Of a stretch of DNA of 64,000 nt, positions 19,856 through 29,812 are shown piece by piece. The first letter of the stretch is position 1. Every line of letters begins with the position of its first letter. This stretch comes from Thalassotalea sp. HSM 43. Lineage in GTDB: Bacteria > Pseudomonadota > Gammaproteobacteria > Enterobacterales > Alteromonadaceae. Position numbers and translations under genes: made by a program. The stretch lies in contig NZ_CP038493.1 in NCBI RefSeq assembly GCF_004752005.1, positions 2,814,302 through 2,878,301 on the forward strand, written 5' to 3'. The notes beneath the pieces were generated by a model. The model searched no databases. It was not told where the DNA came from and saw nothing but the letters and a program-made list of their open reading frames with translations.

Positions 19856-20554
19856 GGCTTTCCATTCGGGTGCAGATACAAGTTGATCACTACTGCGTAT
19901 GCATCTGCATGATTTAATAAATTTTTAACATTGAGTCAGGCTTCACGTGTTATCGATATAGGAATTCTTGTTTATATCTAGTTTGTTATATAAAAGCCTG
20001 ATTTAACTGAAATTAAGTATAGAACGGATTTTGCGGGTAAGGGTTGTCATTAGCATGTTTGTGATAGCTTAATGGCTGTTTTGTCGAAAGCATGCAGACC
20101 ATTTAATGCGCATTTGTCATTGCGGCTATTGATTGACGCAGTTACCACACATCGCGAAAGATTGGGTTATACATTGGGCTATAAATTGGGCTATACACAG
20201 CAGCGTAATTTCCGTCGCTTTTAAGTGTTGTTCTAGCACAGCAGCACATAAATCCCAAAATAGTGCCGTAGAAGGAGCGGATTTTCGCTGTAAATGCCGC
20301 ATTATTGCTTGAAATAACCAATGGATTGGCTAATTGCTATACAAAACCATGGTGTTTTTTATTGGTAAGGTTGGAATAAAAATTCACACTAAATAGAAAA
20401 TCTGCATAGTTATGCGGTTTTTATCTAAAAATCACTGTTTTTTACTCATTTTGCCTCTTGACAGTGAATATTTACATCTAATTGACATTTTATCATTGCC
20501 ATTTTGAATTTGAGTGATTATTCTAAATTCTTTATTACGCTAATGAGATCGACT
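19856..20554. other. Long gene-free region with a 12-bp triple repeat
   Basis: About 700 bases separate the amidohydrolase and oadG with no credible gene on either strand. At 20161-20196 there are three tandem 12-mers, ATTGGGTTATAC, ATTGGGCTATAA and ATTGGGCTATAC. TTGACA occurs at 20458 and 20483, probably within promoters of the oad operon, though I cannot match a convincing -10 to either. Confidence 0.6.
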
Positions 20555-20812
20555 ATGGAAAACCTATCACAAGTATTTATTGAAGCTGGTATGCTTTTAT
20601 TAGTTGGTATGGGGTTTGTTTTCGCATTTTTAACTGTTTTGATTTATGCCATCAAACTGCTGGCCAAGATTGGCAGCCATTTTCCAGAGACTGCACCGCA
20701 GAGCAAAAAAGTAAACACCTCTGTTGCCAAGAGTGATCAAATCGCGCCAGGGGTTGTTGCTGCAATTAGCACTGCTATCGCTCACTATCGCAAGAATAAC
20801 GTACAAATTTAG
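20555..20812 (+). CDS. oadG: Oxaloacetate decarboxylase gamma chain
   Basis: OadG is the small membrane subunit that joins the alpha and beta subunits of the Na+-pumping decarboxylase. The 85-residue protein from ATG 20555 has one N-terminal membrane helix (AGMLLLVGMGFVFAFLTVLIYAIKLL) and a polar C-terminal half (VVAAISTAIAHYR). A TTG-started extension to 20504 exists but the ATG gives the normal family N-terminus. It precedes oadA by 9 bases in the standard G-A-B order. Confidence 0.9.
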   Translation: MENLSQVFIEAGMLLLVGMGFVFAFLTVLIYAIKLLAKIGSHFPETAPQSKKVNTSVAKSDQIAPGVVAAISTAIAHYRKNNVQI

Positions 20813-20821
20813 GAGCAAACT

Positions 20822-22603
20822 ATGTCCGAGTCATTAAATAAGTTGGGGATCACTGAGTTAGTCTTACGTGATGGTCACCAATCATTATTGGCTACTCGTT
20901 TTCGTTTAGAAGATATGTTGCCAATAGCCAAAAAAATGGATGAAATCGGCTATTGGTCTATCGAATCATGGGGCGGCGCTACGTTCGACTCTTGTATTCG
21001 TTATTTAGGTGAAGATCCATGGGAGCGCATTCGTAAATTAAAAGAGGCGATGCCTAATACCAAGCAACAAATGCTGTTTCGTGGCCAAAATATCCTTGGT
21101 TATCGTCACTATGCTGATGACGTTGTCGAAAAATTTGTAGAGCGAGCCCATGTAAATGGCGTTGACGTGTTCCGAATTTTTGATGCCATGAATGATACCC
21201 GCAATTTAGAAACCGCGATCAAAGCGGCGGTTAAAGTTGGAGCACACGCTCAAGGTACGTTGTCATTCACCGAATCTCCAGTGCATACCATCGATACCTG
21301 GCTTGATATGGCCAAGCGCATGCAGGATATGGGTGCTCACTCGTTATGTATTAAAGATATGTCAGGTTTACTTAACCCGTACGACGGCGAAGAGTTGATT
21401 GGCAAATTAAAAGATCAGGTTGGTTTACCTATTTCATTGCATTGTCATGCGACAACTGGTCTAAGCATGGCCACTCACATGAAAGCCATTGATGCCGGTG
21501 TTGATGTGATTGATACTTCCATTTCATCAATGTCGATGACTTATGGTCATTCACCAACAGAATCTATCGTTTCTACGGTTAAAGGTCGTGACCGAGATAC
21601 TGGTCTTGATATGGAAAAGCTGGCTGAAGTTGCAACTTACTTCCGTGAAGTGCGAGCTAAATACGCCAAGTTTGAAGGCAGCTTGAAAGGCGTTGATGCA
21701 CGTATATTGTTAGCACAAGTGCCTGGTGGCATGTTAACCAATATGGAAAATCAACTGCGTGAGCAAGGCGCAGCAGACAAGTTTGACGAAGTGTTGGAAG
21801 AGATCCCACGTGTTCGTAAAGAGTTAGGTTACATTCCTTTGGTTACGCCAACATCACAAATTGTTGGTACCCAATCGGTACTAAACGTGCTCACTGGTGA
21901 ACGTTATAAGTCGATCACGAAAGAAACCGCTGGTGTTCTTAAAGGCGAATATGGCGCGACACCAGCCCCTGTTGACGGCGATTTACAAAAGCGCGTGTTA
22001 GATGGTGGTGAGGCGATTACTGGTCGTCCTGCGGATTTCCTTGAGCCTGAGTTAGATAAACTCGAAACCGAACTGATGGATTTAGCAAAAGAGAAAAATA
22101 TTGATCTTGCTGAAGCGGTTATCGACGACGTATTAACCTACGCACTATTCCCGCAAATTGGCCTTAAGTTCTTAGAGAATCGTAACAATCCAGACGCGTT
22201 TGAACCGGTACCGAGTGCCGACGATGTTAAACCGGCAGCGGCTCAAGCAGCGCCTGCTAAAGGTAAAGCCGAAAGCTATGCGGTACAAGTAGACGGTCAT
22301 GTTTACGATGTGGTTGTCGCCCCAGGTGGCAGCATTGAAAACATTGCGGTTGCTAAGCCTAGCGCTTCTGCAGCGCCTGCAGTGGCGTCTGGTGGCACGA
22401 CAGTTGATGCACCATTGGCAGGAAACATCTTCAAATTGTTGGTGAAAGCTGGCGATATGGTTACTGAAGGCGATGTGGTTGTTGTCATGGAAGCGATGAA
22501 AATGGAAACAGAAATTCGCGCAACGGCAACGGGCACGGTATCGAGTGTTGATGTAAAAGAAGGCGATAGCGTTGCTGTAGGCGACGCGTTGCTGACGTTG
22601 TAG
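20822..22603 (+). CDS. oadA: Oxaloacetate decarboxylase alpha chain (biotin carrier)
   Basis: OadA moves the carboxyl group of oxaloacetate to biotin in the cytoplasm. Its 593 residues begin with a carboxyltransferase TIM barrel ([14 protein letters not shown], metal ligands in LHCHATTG). After a conserved PYC/OADA domain comes an Ala/Pro linker and a C-terminal biotinyl domain whose attachment lysine is in [11 protein letters not shown]. The ribosome site GGAGCAAACT precedes the ATG. Together with OadB and OadG it couples decarboxylation to Na+ export. Confidence 0.96.
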   Translation: MSESLNKLGITELVLRDGHQSLLATRFRLEDMLPIAKKMDEIGYWSIESWGGATFDSCIRYLGEDPWERIRKLKEAMPNTKQQMLFRGQNILGYRHYADDVVEKFVERAHVNGVDVFRIFDAMNDTRNLETAIKAAVKVGAHAQGTLSFTESPVHTIDTWLDMAKRMQDMGAHSLCIKDMSGLLNPYDGEELIGKLKDQVGLPISLHCHATTGLSMATHMKAIDAGVDVIDTSISSMSMTYGHSPTESIVSTVKGRDRDTGLDMEKLAEVATYFREVRAKYAKFEGSLKGVDARILLAQVPGGMLTNMENQLREQGAADKFDEVLEEIPRVRKELGYIPLVTPTSQIVGTQSVLNVLTGERYKSITKETAGVLKGEYGATPAPVDGDLQKRVLDGGEAITGRPADFLEPELDKLETELMDLAKEKNIDLAEAVIDDVLTYALFPQIGLKFLENRNNPDAFEPVPSADDVKPAAAQAAPAKGKAESYAVQVDGHVYDVVVAPGGSIENIAVAKPSASAAPAVASGGTTVDAPLAGNIFKLLVKAGDMVTEGDVVVVMEAMKMETEIRATATGTVSSVDVKEGDSVAVGDALLTL

Positions 22604-22612
22604 GAGTAGCAA

Positions 22613-23743
22613 ATGGACTCCTTGAATATCCTGTGGAATTCCACAGGTCTGGCTAACTTTGAGTTGGGCCAGGTGATCATGATGTTGGTCGGCCTTGGTT
22701 TGCTATTTTTAGCTATTGCGAAAAAATTTGAGCCTTTATTGTTATTGCCAATTGGTTTTGGTGCAATCCTAACCAATATACCGGTTGCTGGTTTTAGCGA
22801 AGTCGGTGGTGTATTGCACTACATTTACTACGCTGGCATTGATACCGGTATCTTCCCATTATTGATTTTTATGGGTGTTGGTGCGATGACGGATTTTGGC
22901 GCGCTTATCGCCAATCCTCGTATGTTATTGCTCGGTGCGGCAGCGCAGTTTGGTATCTTTGCCACACTGTTTGGTGCCATTGCCTTAAATGCACTTCCGG
23001 GTTTTAATTTCAGTCTGCAAGATGCCTCAGCGATAGCCATTATTGGTGGAGCTGATGGCCCAACGGCTATTTTCTTAGCCTCGAAGCTTGCCCCAGAATT
23101 ACTCGGTGCCATTGCGGTAGCAGCCTATTCATACATGGCGCTCGTACCGATTATTCAACCACCAATCATGAAAGCGCTGACCAATAAAGAAGAGCGCAAG
23201 ATTGAAATGAAGCAATTGCGTCATGTCACCAAAATTGAAAAGATTTTGTTCCCATTAGCTGTTTTGATGATGACCATTTTCTTTCTACCAGCAGCCACGC
23301 CGCTAGTGGGTATGTTCTGTTTAGGTAACTTGATGCGTGAATGTGGTGTTGTGGATCGTTTAAGCTCAACGGCGCAGAACGAGTTGATTAACATCGTCAC
23401 CATCTTCCTAGGTTTAGGTGTTGGTTCCAAGCTAAGCGCTGAATCGTTTTTGAATGTTGAAACCTTAGGCATTTTAGGTCTAGGTGCTGTGGCATTTTCA
23501 ATCGGTACCGCAGCAGGTGTATTAATGGCGAAATTAATGGCTAAATTCTCTACCGACCCAATTAACCCGTTGGTTGGTGCAGCCGGTGTGTCTGCTGTAC
23601 CTATGGCCGCACGGGTGGTCAATAAAGTAGGTCTTGAATCAAACCCACATAACTTCTTGTTAATGCATGCGATGGGACCAAATGTCGCGGGTGTCCTTGG
23701 CTCGGCGGTAGCTGCAGGTGTATTGTTAGCCTTAGTTGGTTAA
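22613..23743 (+). CDS. oadB: Oxaloacetate decarboxylase beta chain (Na+ pump)
   Basis: OadB is the membrane subunit that decarboxylates carboxybiotin and exports Na+. The 376-residue protein is strongly hydrophobic with about nine to ten helices. It carries the conserved [21 protein letters not shown] segment, containing the key aspartate (E. coli-type families: D203 equivalent), and [12 protein letters not shown]. It follows oadA by 9 bases and ends the operon with a clear terminator. Confidence 0.96.
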   Translation: MDSLNILWNSTGLANFELGQVIMMLVGLGLLFLAIAKKFEPLLLLPIGFGAILTNIPVAGFSEVGGVLHYIYYAGIDTGIFPLLIFMGVGAMTDFGALIANPRMLLLGAAAQFGIFATLFGAIALNALPGFNFSLQDASAIAIIGGADGPTAIFLASKLAPELLGAIAVAAYSYMALVPIIQPPIMKALTNKEERKIEMKQLRHVTKIEKILFPLAVLMMTIFFLPAATPLVGMFCLGNLMRECGVVDRLSSTAQNELINIVTIFLGLGVGSKLSAESFLNVETLGILGLGAVAFSIGTAAGVLMAKLMAKFSTDPINPLVGAAGVSAVPMAARVVNKVGLESNPHNFLLMHAMGPNVAGVLGSAVAAGVLLALVG

Positions 23744-23760
23744 ACGATTAATCTATATTG

Positions 23761-23789
23761 AAAAAACCACGCTCAAGCGTGGTTTTTTT
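23761..23789 (+). terminator. Terminator of the oadGAB operon
   Basis: The arms AAAAAACCACGC and GCGTGGTTTTTT surround TCAA and are followed by further T. Confidence 0.92.
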
Positions 23790-23854
23790 ATGCCTGTAAT
23801 TTTTATCATAATTGCTTTATGGTTAATTGATAAACGCAATATCAGGGACTTATT

Positions 23855-24700
23855 ATGTTACGTAGCATCGCTATAATCGTACTGTTATTTACTTCATTAA
23901 CCGCTTTGGCCAATCAACCATCATGGCGAAAAGTTGAACAAGAGAATCTGCTCTACCTGCAAACCAATCAAGGCACTGTGACCATTGAGTTGGCACAGTT
24001 TTTTGCGCCTCGCCATGTTGAGTACATGCGTAAGTTGGTACAAGAAGGCTTTTATGATGGCCTACCGTTTTATCGGGTGATCGAAAACTTTGTGGTGCAA
24101 GGCGGCGATACCAGCGGCAGCAAAACCAGTAAAGTCAAAACCTCAATGCAGGCTGAAATTGAGCGGGACATCAATAAAGAGTCGCCATTTACCTTAGTTC
24201 AGTCTGCTGACTTATTAGCAGAGCAGACCGGCTTTATCCAAGGTTTTGCGGTAGGGCGCTCTGTCAGTGAAAACAAAGAATGGTTAATACATTGTCCAGG
24301 GGTGATCAACTTAGCCCGGGGCAATAACATTCATTCTGGCACCACAGACTTTGCCATTATGTTTGGCGTCTCACCGCGTCATCTTGATCGCAATATGAGC
24401 GTGTTTGGCCGGGTTATTGATGGTTGGCAAGCGCTGTATAAAATAGAGCGAGGCGATGACTTATTGAGTGGTGCGTTTAGTGATGCAAAACAGCCAAGTT
24501 TTATTATCAAGGCATATCTTGGCTCTCAATTGGCAAAAAATGAGCAGCAACATTGGCTCATCGAAGATACTACAAGCGACTATTTTCAAAACAAATTAGC
24601 GCAACGCCGCAAGTATTCCCATGACTTTTACCATCACAAAGGAAACGGCAATCTTGATGTTTGCTATCAAAAAGTTGCCAGCAAACAGGAGAGCAAATAA
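23855..24700 (+). CDS. Periplasmic cyclophilin-type peptidyl-prolyl isomerase
   Basis: The 281-residue protein has a signal peptide (RSIAIIVLLFTSLTALA) and a cyclophilin core: GLPFYRVIENFVVQGGD carries the catalytic Arg, and TTDFAIMFG and MSVFGRVIDG complete the fold. It is longer than PpiA, with an insertion around residues 90-140 and a charged C-terminal tail. It assists folding of exported proteins by isomerising prolyl bonds. Its stop codon overlaps the start of the next gene (TAATG), so both are translated together. Confidence 0.88.
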   Translation: MLRSIAIIVLLFTSLTALANQPSWRKVEQENLLYLQTNQGTVTIELAQFFAPRHVEYMRKLVQEGFYDGLPFYRVIENFVVQGGDTSGSKTSKVKTSMQAEIERDINKESPFTLVQSADLLAEQTGFIQGFAVGRSVSENKEWLIHCPGVINLARGNNIHSGTTDFAIMFGVSPRHLDRNMSVFGRVIDGWQALYKIERGDDLLSGAFSDAKQPSFIIKAYLGSQLAKNEQQHWLIEDTTSDYFQNKLAQRRKYSHDFYHHKGNGNLDVCYQKVASKQESK

Positions 24701-25047
24701 TGGTAGCGGAAACAATCAATTATATCGAATTACCAACCACAGACATAAGCAAAGTTAAACAGTTTTATAGCCAGGCATTTCAATGGCAATTTACTGACTA
24801 TGGCCCGGACTATACGGCGTTTAACGACGGCTCATTTAATGGTGGCTTTTACCTGCACGATAAAACCGCCAGCTATCAACAAGGTGCACCTTTAGTGGTG
24901 CTATATTCCAGTCATTTAGAAGAATCTTTGGCAAAAGTGATTAACCACGGTGGGGTTATTGTAAAACCAATATTTTCCTTTCCCGGAGGCCGACGTTTTC
25001 ATTTTTGTGACCCCGGTGGCAACGAACTGGCTATTTGGTCAGAGTAG
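24700..25047 (+). CDS. VOC family (glyoxalase/bleomycin-resistance fold) protein
   Basis: The 115-residue protein starts at ATG 24700 behind CAGGAGAG; an upstream extension to 24661 overlaps the previous gene and is unlikely. It has the paired beta-alpha-beta-beta-beta units of vicinal oxygen chelate proteins (ETINYIELPTTDISKVKQFY; FSFPGGRRFHFCDPGGNELAIW). Members include glyoxalases, dioxygenases and resistance proteins, so the reaction cannot be set from sequence. It is translationally coupled to the cyclophilin. Confidence 0.85.
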   Translation: MVAETINYIELPTTDISKVKQFYSQAFQWQFTDYGPDYTAFNDGSFNGGFYLHDKTASYQQGAPLVVLYSSHLEESLAKVINHGGVIVKPIFSFPGGRRFHFCDPGGNELAIWSE

Positions 25048-25072
25048 TGGAAAAAGCAGTGGCAAAAAACTG

Positions 25073-25103
25073 TTGACCTCAACTTAGCTTGAGGTTGTAG
25101 CAT
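25073..25103 (+). promoter_or_regulatory. SoxR-like MerR-family promoter
   Basis: TTGACC (-35) and TAGCAT (-10) are separated by 19 bases, the overlong spacer typical of MerR-activated promoters. Within the spacer region lies the palindrome CCTCAACTTAGCTTGAGG (25077-25094), which keeps both half-sites CCTCAA and TTGAGG of the SoxR box and differs from the soxS site only in the centre. It faces the arylamine N-acetyltransferase gene. No soxR gene is in the window. Confidence 0.75.
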
Positions 25104-25171
25104 GCCGACTTATGTAAACATAAGCCGGCGTATTAATGGCCGGCGCCCTGATTAAATTGAAGGAGACACAC

Positions 25172-26014
25172 TTGCCAAACGATTCAGCAATGAAAGCGTT
25201 AACACAACAACAACTAGACTGTTATTTGCAGCGCATAGGGATGGTGGCGCCTGAGACTACTGATCAAGCCTATTTACAGCAACTTTTTACCGCTCACTTG
25301 TATCATGTCCCGTTTGAAAATTTAGATATTGCTTTAGATAACGGGATTTCTCTGAGCTTGCCTGATTTGTATCATAAAATCGTCGAAAACCGCCGAGGTG
25401 GTTTTTGTTATGAACTAAATTATATGTTTTATCAATTGCTTACTGGCTTAGGTTACGACGCAAAAATGTTGGCGGCCAATGTGTGGTCAAAGGATAGCTA
25501 CGGCCCTGATTTTGACCATTTATTATTGCAAGTTAGTCTTTGTGATCAAGATTTTATCGTTGATGTTGGCTTTGGTGACAGTTTTAGAACGCTAGTACCT
25601 TTGTCTGGCAGTAGCGTTGATGATGGGTTTAATCGTTATCAACTGAGACAACAACACGGTTTTTACGTGCTGCGGCAAACCAAGGTTAAAGGCGAATGCT
25701 TCAAACAATATAAATTCACCCTAACGCCTTATCCAATTAGTGCGTTTAACGATATGTGTGTGTATCAGCAAACCTCGCCTGAATCACATTTTTCCACCAG
25801 TTCGGTATGTACTATTGCCAATGCAACTGGCCGACAAACGCTATCTAATGGGCAATTGATCATCACTAAAAATGGCCAAAAAACACGCCGAGATATTAGC
25901 GATGAACGTGATTATCGACAGGTGATGCTGGAACTGTTTGGTATGCAATTACCAAGTCACATACACCCGAGTAGGTTCCACAAATTGTTGTTTGTGCCAT
26001 CTACTGATAGTTAA
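25172..26014 (+). CDS. nat: Arylamine N-acetyltransferase
   Basis: NAT enzymes move an acetyl group from acetyl-CoA to aromatic amines and hydrazines. The Cys-His-Asp triad is visible: Cys79 in RRGGFCYELN, His in DFDHLLLQV and Asp in VDVGFGD. The start is most likely TTG at 25172 because AAGGAG lies six bases before it, giving 280 residues, the family's normal length; ATG at 25190 is the alternative and the frame continues up to 25136. The leader before it contains two small hairpins (GCCGACTTATG and partner). The SoxR-like promoter suggests induction by redox-active compounds. Confidence 0.93.
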   Translation: MPNDSAMKALTQQQLDCYLQRIGMVAPETTDQAYLQQLFTAHLYHVPFENLDIALDNGISLSLPDLYHKIVENRRGGFCYELNYMFYQLLTGLGYDAKMLAANVWSKDSYGPDFDHLLLQVSLCDQDFIVDVGFGDSFRTLVPLSGSSVDDGFNRYQLRQQHGFYVLRQTKVKGECFKQYKFTLTPYPISAFNDMCVYQQTSPESHFSTSSVCTIANATGRQTLSNGQLIITKNGQKTRRDISDERDYRQVMLELFGMQLPSHIHPSRFHKLLFVPSTDS

Positions 26015-26104
26015 ATAATCATTTGTTGCACTGAATGTTCCTGACAATGCGCATCGTTCAACGACGTCGTCAAGCGATGCGCTGGCTGATCATTAACGAG
26101 GTTT

Positions 26105-27532
26105 TTATCCTGCGACGCGACTTCCGCCTCGGCCTTGACCAGTCGATTTTTGCTTAGATGAGTTCGAACTAGACGACTTTTGGTTTGATGATTTTGCCGG
26201 ACGACGTCTCGCTTTACCGCTGGTGTTTTTCGCGTAAGGGTTATCTTTACTGGTATGGCGTTTATTCTTACCGACCGGCTTATGCCCACGCGCATTGTCA
26301 GAACTTTTTTGCCCGTCATGGTGTTCTGCTTTTGGCTTTTTCGGTTTCTTTGGTTTTTTATCTTTAAACGGTCTGATGTCGTGCGACTTAGGAACCGGGT
26401 TAGCCGCTTCAAAGCCTGCCACTTCTTCACGTTCTAACAGCTTTTGCGTGAGTCGTTCAATGGCAACCAATTGTTTGTACTCATCAGAGCACACCAATGA
26501 GATGGCGTTACCGTCTTTACCCGCTCGACCGGTACGACCAATACGATGTACGTAATCTTCAGCAACATGCGGCAAATCAAAGTTCACCACTTGCTCTAAT
26601 TCATTGATGTCTATGCCACGAGCTGCGATATCGGTGGCAACCAAGACGCGGATCCCGCCATCTTTAAATTGCGCTAACGCTTTGGTGCGCGCACCTTGGC
26701 TTTTGTTGCCGTGAATGGCTAACGCTTTGATACCATCTTCTTCTAAGTGACGGGTTAAGCGATTGGCACCGTGTTTGGTTTTCGTGAATACCAACACTTG
26801 TTGCCAGTTATTATGACCAATTAAATAAGATAATAAGCGCGGCTTCTTCTTCTTATCGGTGGTGACAATCTTTTGTTCTACGGTGGTAGCGGTGGTATTG
26901 GCCGGACTAACGGAAATTTCCACCGGATCTTTAACCAAGCCTCTGGCTAATGCACGTATATCATCGGAGAATGTCGCAGAGAATAATAAGTTCTGTCGTT
27001 TCTTCGGCAATAGTCTAATAATTTTTTCAATATCATTGATAAAGCCCATGTCCAGCATACGATCCGCTTCATCCAACACCAAGACTTCAACCTGGCTAAA
27101 CTTCACTGCGTTTTGTTGATACAAATCCAGTAAACGTCCAGGGGTGGCAACCAAAATGTCTATACCCTTTCTTAGACGCATCATTTGCGGATTGATTTTA
27201 ACGCCACCGTAAATGATAAAGCTGCTGAGATTGAGATTCTTTGAATAGGTCGCAACATTATCACCGACCTGTGCTGCAAGCTCTCGGGTCGGGGTTAGAA
27301 TCAAGGTTCTAATGTGATTTGGTTTGACTTGCTTACCATTATCTAGAGTTTGCAATATCGGTAGGGTAAAACCTGCGGTTTTGCCGGTACCGGTTTGCGC
27401 GGCCGCCATAACGTCCTGTCCAGATAATACCGCTGGAATGGCTTTTTCTTGAATAGGCGATGGGGTGGTGTAACCCTTATCTTGTAGTGCAGATAAAATT
27501 TGTGGGCTTAAGCCTAGAGTTTCAAAACTCAT
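26105..27532 (-). CDS. rhlE: DEAD-box ATP-dependent RNA helicase, RhlE type
   Basis: The 475-residue helicase unwinds RNA, probably in ribosome assembly or cold adaptation. The core motifs are all present: Q-motif ([11 protein letters not shown], then PSPIQ), [20 protein letters not shown] in [16 protein letters not shown], and [10 protein letters not shown]. The C-terminal ~110 residues are basic and low in complexity (repeated Lys, Ser, Asn), as in RhlE-like proteins. ATG 27532 is preferred over a GTG two codons upstream. The tail is variable and may bind RNA without sequence preference. Confidence 0.92.
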   Translation of the reverse strand: MSFETLGLSPQILSALQDKGYTTPSPIQEKAIPAVLSGQDVMAAAQTGTGKTAGFTLPILQTLDNGKQVKPNHIRTLILTPTRELAAQVGDNVATYSKNLNLSSFIIYGGVKINPQMMRLRKGIDILVATPGRLLDLYQQNAVKFSQVEVLVLDEADRMLDMGFINDIEKIIRLLPKKRQNLLFSATFSDDIRALARGLVKDPVEISVSPANTTATTVEQKIVTTDKKKKPRLLSYLIGHNNWQQVLVFTKTKHGANRLTRHLEEDGIKALAIHGNKSQGARTKALAQFKDGGIRVLVATDIAARGIDINELEQVVNFDLPHVAEDYVHRIGRTGRAGKDGNAISLVCSDEYKQLVAIERLTQKLLEREEVAGFEAANPVPKSHDIRPFKDKKPKKPKKPKAEHHDGQKSSDNARGHKPVGKNKRHTSKDNPYAKNTSGKARRRPAKSSNQKSSSSNSSKQKSTGQGRGGSRVAG

Positions 27533-27656
27533 AGTCACTCTCTGATTGCTGGAAAATTAATGGCTTAGCCTATATTCAAGGTTAAGCCGAGGGCGAGCGC
27601 AATGTACAGTATAGTGTAGGTCTATGCAATCAAAGTAGCGATTAATTAGCGAACGA

Positions 27657-27830
27657 TCAGCGAGTAATGTGGATCATTATCGAGAAAAAGCCCACCAGAA
27701 TAAGGTTAAAGGCGATTATGTAAGCAAAACCTTTAAGCCCTTGCTTCATACTGTAATTGTTCGATTTTAAATACCACCACCAAATCAGGCACATAATCAC
27801 AGGTAGTATGAAAAATAAACGTAACAACAT
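27657..27830 (-). CDS. Small membrane protein (57 aa)
   Basis: A reading frame of 57 codons begins MLLRLFFILPVIMCLIWWWY and ends HITR. It has two predicted membrane helices, roughly residues 2-20 and 34-54, joined by a polar loop (LKSNNYSMKQGLKG). AAAGG lies seven bases before the ATG. It stands between rhlE and ampG on the same strand as both. The balanced ribosome site and helix pattern support a real gene, but I recognise no family. Confidence 0.7.
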   Translation of the reverse strand: MLLRLFFILPVIMCLIWWWYLKSNNYSMKQGLKGFAYIIAFNLILVGFFSIMIHITR

Positions 27831-27932
27831 GGCAAACCTTTTGATTTTTATTAATAAAGTGGAACGGTTTATGCTCTTTACTATAGAACAATTTCGCTAT
27901 CTTGTTAATGCCATATTTACGCTTTGCTCGAG

Positions 27933-29192
27933 TTAGTGCTTTTCATGCCAAGGGGCGACTTTAAATAGCATCAACATTCCAGGGACAGCCAGTGCGGTAC
28001 ATACTAGGAAAAACGGTGTCCAGCCTATATGCTCAACAATAAAGCCAGTACCGGCATTGGCAATGGTGCGTGGCAACGCGGTTAGCGCGGTAAATAGCGC
28101 AAATTGGGTTGCAGCAAAGGTTGGATTGGTGTTTTTCGCAATAAATGCGGTAAACGCGGCGGTGCCTAACCCGACCCCTAAATATTCAAAGCCCATGGCA
28201 AATGCCAAGGCATAATTGTTGTTACCTATTTCTGACAGCGCCGCAAATCCTAAAATCGAAACGATTTGCACGACACCAAATATCCACAAGGCGCGATTGA
28301 TTGATAACTTGATCATGATGATGCCGCCAACCGCTAACCCTATGGTCATGGCGACCAAAGACGCGACTTTAGCAATACCACCGATTTCAGTATTACTAAA
28401 GCCTAGGTCAATAAAAAACGGCGTTTGCAAAGCCGTTGCCATATTGTCGCCAAGCTTATATAAGAACAGAAATGATAAAATTAGCAGCGCCGATTTCACG
28501 CCTTCGCGATCGATGAAATCTCTAAAAGGTAATACCACCGCGTCATGCAATGATTTAGGCGCATTGGCTTCTATGCGGGCTTCCTTGACCGATAATGTCA
28601 TCACCACACCGATTAGCATAAACGCGGCGACAACGATAAACACCATAGACCAAGGCATTTGATCGGCAAGAATAAAGCCGAGTGAACCCGGCACCAAACC
28701 GGATAAACGATACGCTTGCACGTGAATGGAGTTGCCCAAGCCAAGCTCATGATCTGGTAATAATTCTCGTCGATAGGCATCGAGTACGATGTCTTGACTG
28801 GCACTGAAAAATGCGACGGCTGCGGCTAAATAGGCGACTGCCCAGATATCCATGGTCGGGTCTATGTAGGCAAACATCGCTATAGACACCAATAATGCCA
28901 CTTGCGTTAATAACATCCAGCCACGTCGTCGCCCCAAAAATGGCAAGGTATATCGGTCCATCGCTGGCGACCAAATAAACTTCCATACATAGGGAATGCC
29001 GATAAGGGAAAACAAACCTATCTCGGCCAAACTGACGCCTTCGTTTCTTAACCAACCAGGTAATAACTGATAAAGGAAAAATAGCGGCATGCCCGAGCTA
29101 AAGCCGGTAAATATGCAGATCAGCATACGTTTGTTGAAAATGGTATCTATGATACCGGGAGAATCTTGTTGATGCGCTTCTGAGGCGGGCAT
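27933..29192 (-). CDS. ampG: AmpG-family MFS permease (muropeptide importer)
   Basis: AmpG brings anhydromuropeptides released by wall turnover back to the cytoplasm. The 419-residue protein has about 12 membrane segments and the family start FTGFSSGMPLFFLYQLLPGWLR, followed by GIPYVWKFIWSPAMDRY and GRRRGWML. In E. coli ampG adjoins yajG and lies near bolA; here yajG and bolA are 1-4 kb away on both sides of extra genes, which supports the name. The N-terminus has about 20 residues before the first helix. Confidence 0.88.
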   Translation of the reverse strand: MPASEAHQQDSPGIIDTIFNKRMLICIFTGFSSGMPLFFLYQLLPGWLRNEGVSLAEIGLFSLIGIPYVWKFIWSPAMDRYTLPFLGRRRGWMLLTQVALLVSIAMFAYIDPTMDIWAVAYLAAAVAFFSASQDIVLDAYRRELLPDHELGLGNSIHVQAYRLSGLVPGSLGFILADQMPWSMVFIVVAAFMLIGVVMTLSVKEARIEANAPKSLHDAVVLPFRDFIDREGVKSALLILSFLFLYKLGDNMATALQTPFFIDLGFSNTEIGGIAKVASLVAMTIGLAVGGIIMIKLSINRALWIFGVVQIVSILGFAALSEIGNNNYALAFAMGFEYLGVGLGTAAFTAFIAKNTNPTFAATQFALFTALTALPRTIANAGTGFIVEHIGWTPFFLVCTALAVPGMLMLFKVAPWHEKH

Positions 29193-29289
29193 GAAACAGC
29201 GACCTAAAACTTGTTGTTATGGCGCTAGGCTAACAGATAGCGGGCATTAAAAAAAGCCAATCGAAGATTTAAAAAAAGCGAATCGCAGA

Positions 29290-29646
29290 TTAAAAATCTG
29301 CGACTGGACGCCAACCAACACAATGGATCGGGTAACTGCCTCTATCCGTTAAAAAATCTAGACAGGTCTGGATTTCCGCGAATAGTGGTAAGTCCTTTTG
29401 GAGATTAACCAATGACGATAATTTGATCTCATGAATCAAATGCCAAAAGACACGTTCTTTGGCACTCGAAGGGGTGTCATCAGTTACGTTTAACTGTGAC
29501 CATTCTTCTAAACAATCCCAAATAAAGTTATCAACTTCAGTGTAATGAACTGAATTTTTTAATAGCGCTTGTAGGTAATAAACCAGCTGTGAAATTTTGT
29601 CATTAATAAAGCTTTCCACGTACACAACAACTCCAAATGCTTTCAT
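29290..29646 (-). CDS. Uncharacterised 118-aa protein
   Basis: The frame starts MKAFGVVVYVESFIND just behind AAGGAT and encodes a soluble, mildly acidic protein rich in Leu and aromatic residues, with no signal peptide, membrane segment or metal motif. It lies between ampG and a cyclophilin gene on the same strand, with its own 166-base upstream gap. No family is recognised. Confidence 0.7.
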   Translation of the reverse strand: MKAFGVVVYVESFINDKISQLVYYLQALLKNSVHYTEVDNFIWDCLEEWSQLNVTDDTPSSAKERVFWHLIHEIKLSSLVNLQKDLPLFAEIQTCLDFLTDRGSYPIHCVGWRPVADF

Positions 29647-29812
29647 ATCCTTGTTAGCATTGTCTCTTCCGTGTTTAAGACTTCTTTTAAATTACGTTAA
29701 TTTAAATCTAGTTAATACTTGGACAATTTTCCAAGCAAAAGTTGCAGAATAATAAAACGAAACGATCAAAAATGTCAAAATAAATCAGACGCCTATAGCG
29801 CCTGAATTAATT

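Noticed and set aside
22172-22612. Long leftward frames opposite oadA (22172-22612 and 22303-22776)
   Set aside because: They are antisense shadows of the Ala-rich biotin domain and have no ribosome sites.
26011-26430. A leftward frame rich in Lys and Arg next to rhlE
   Set aside because: It is the shadow of the basic tail of the helicase in another frame, and its composition comes from that tail.
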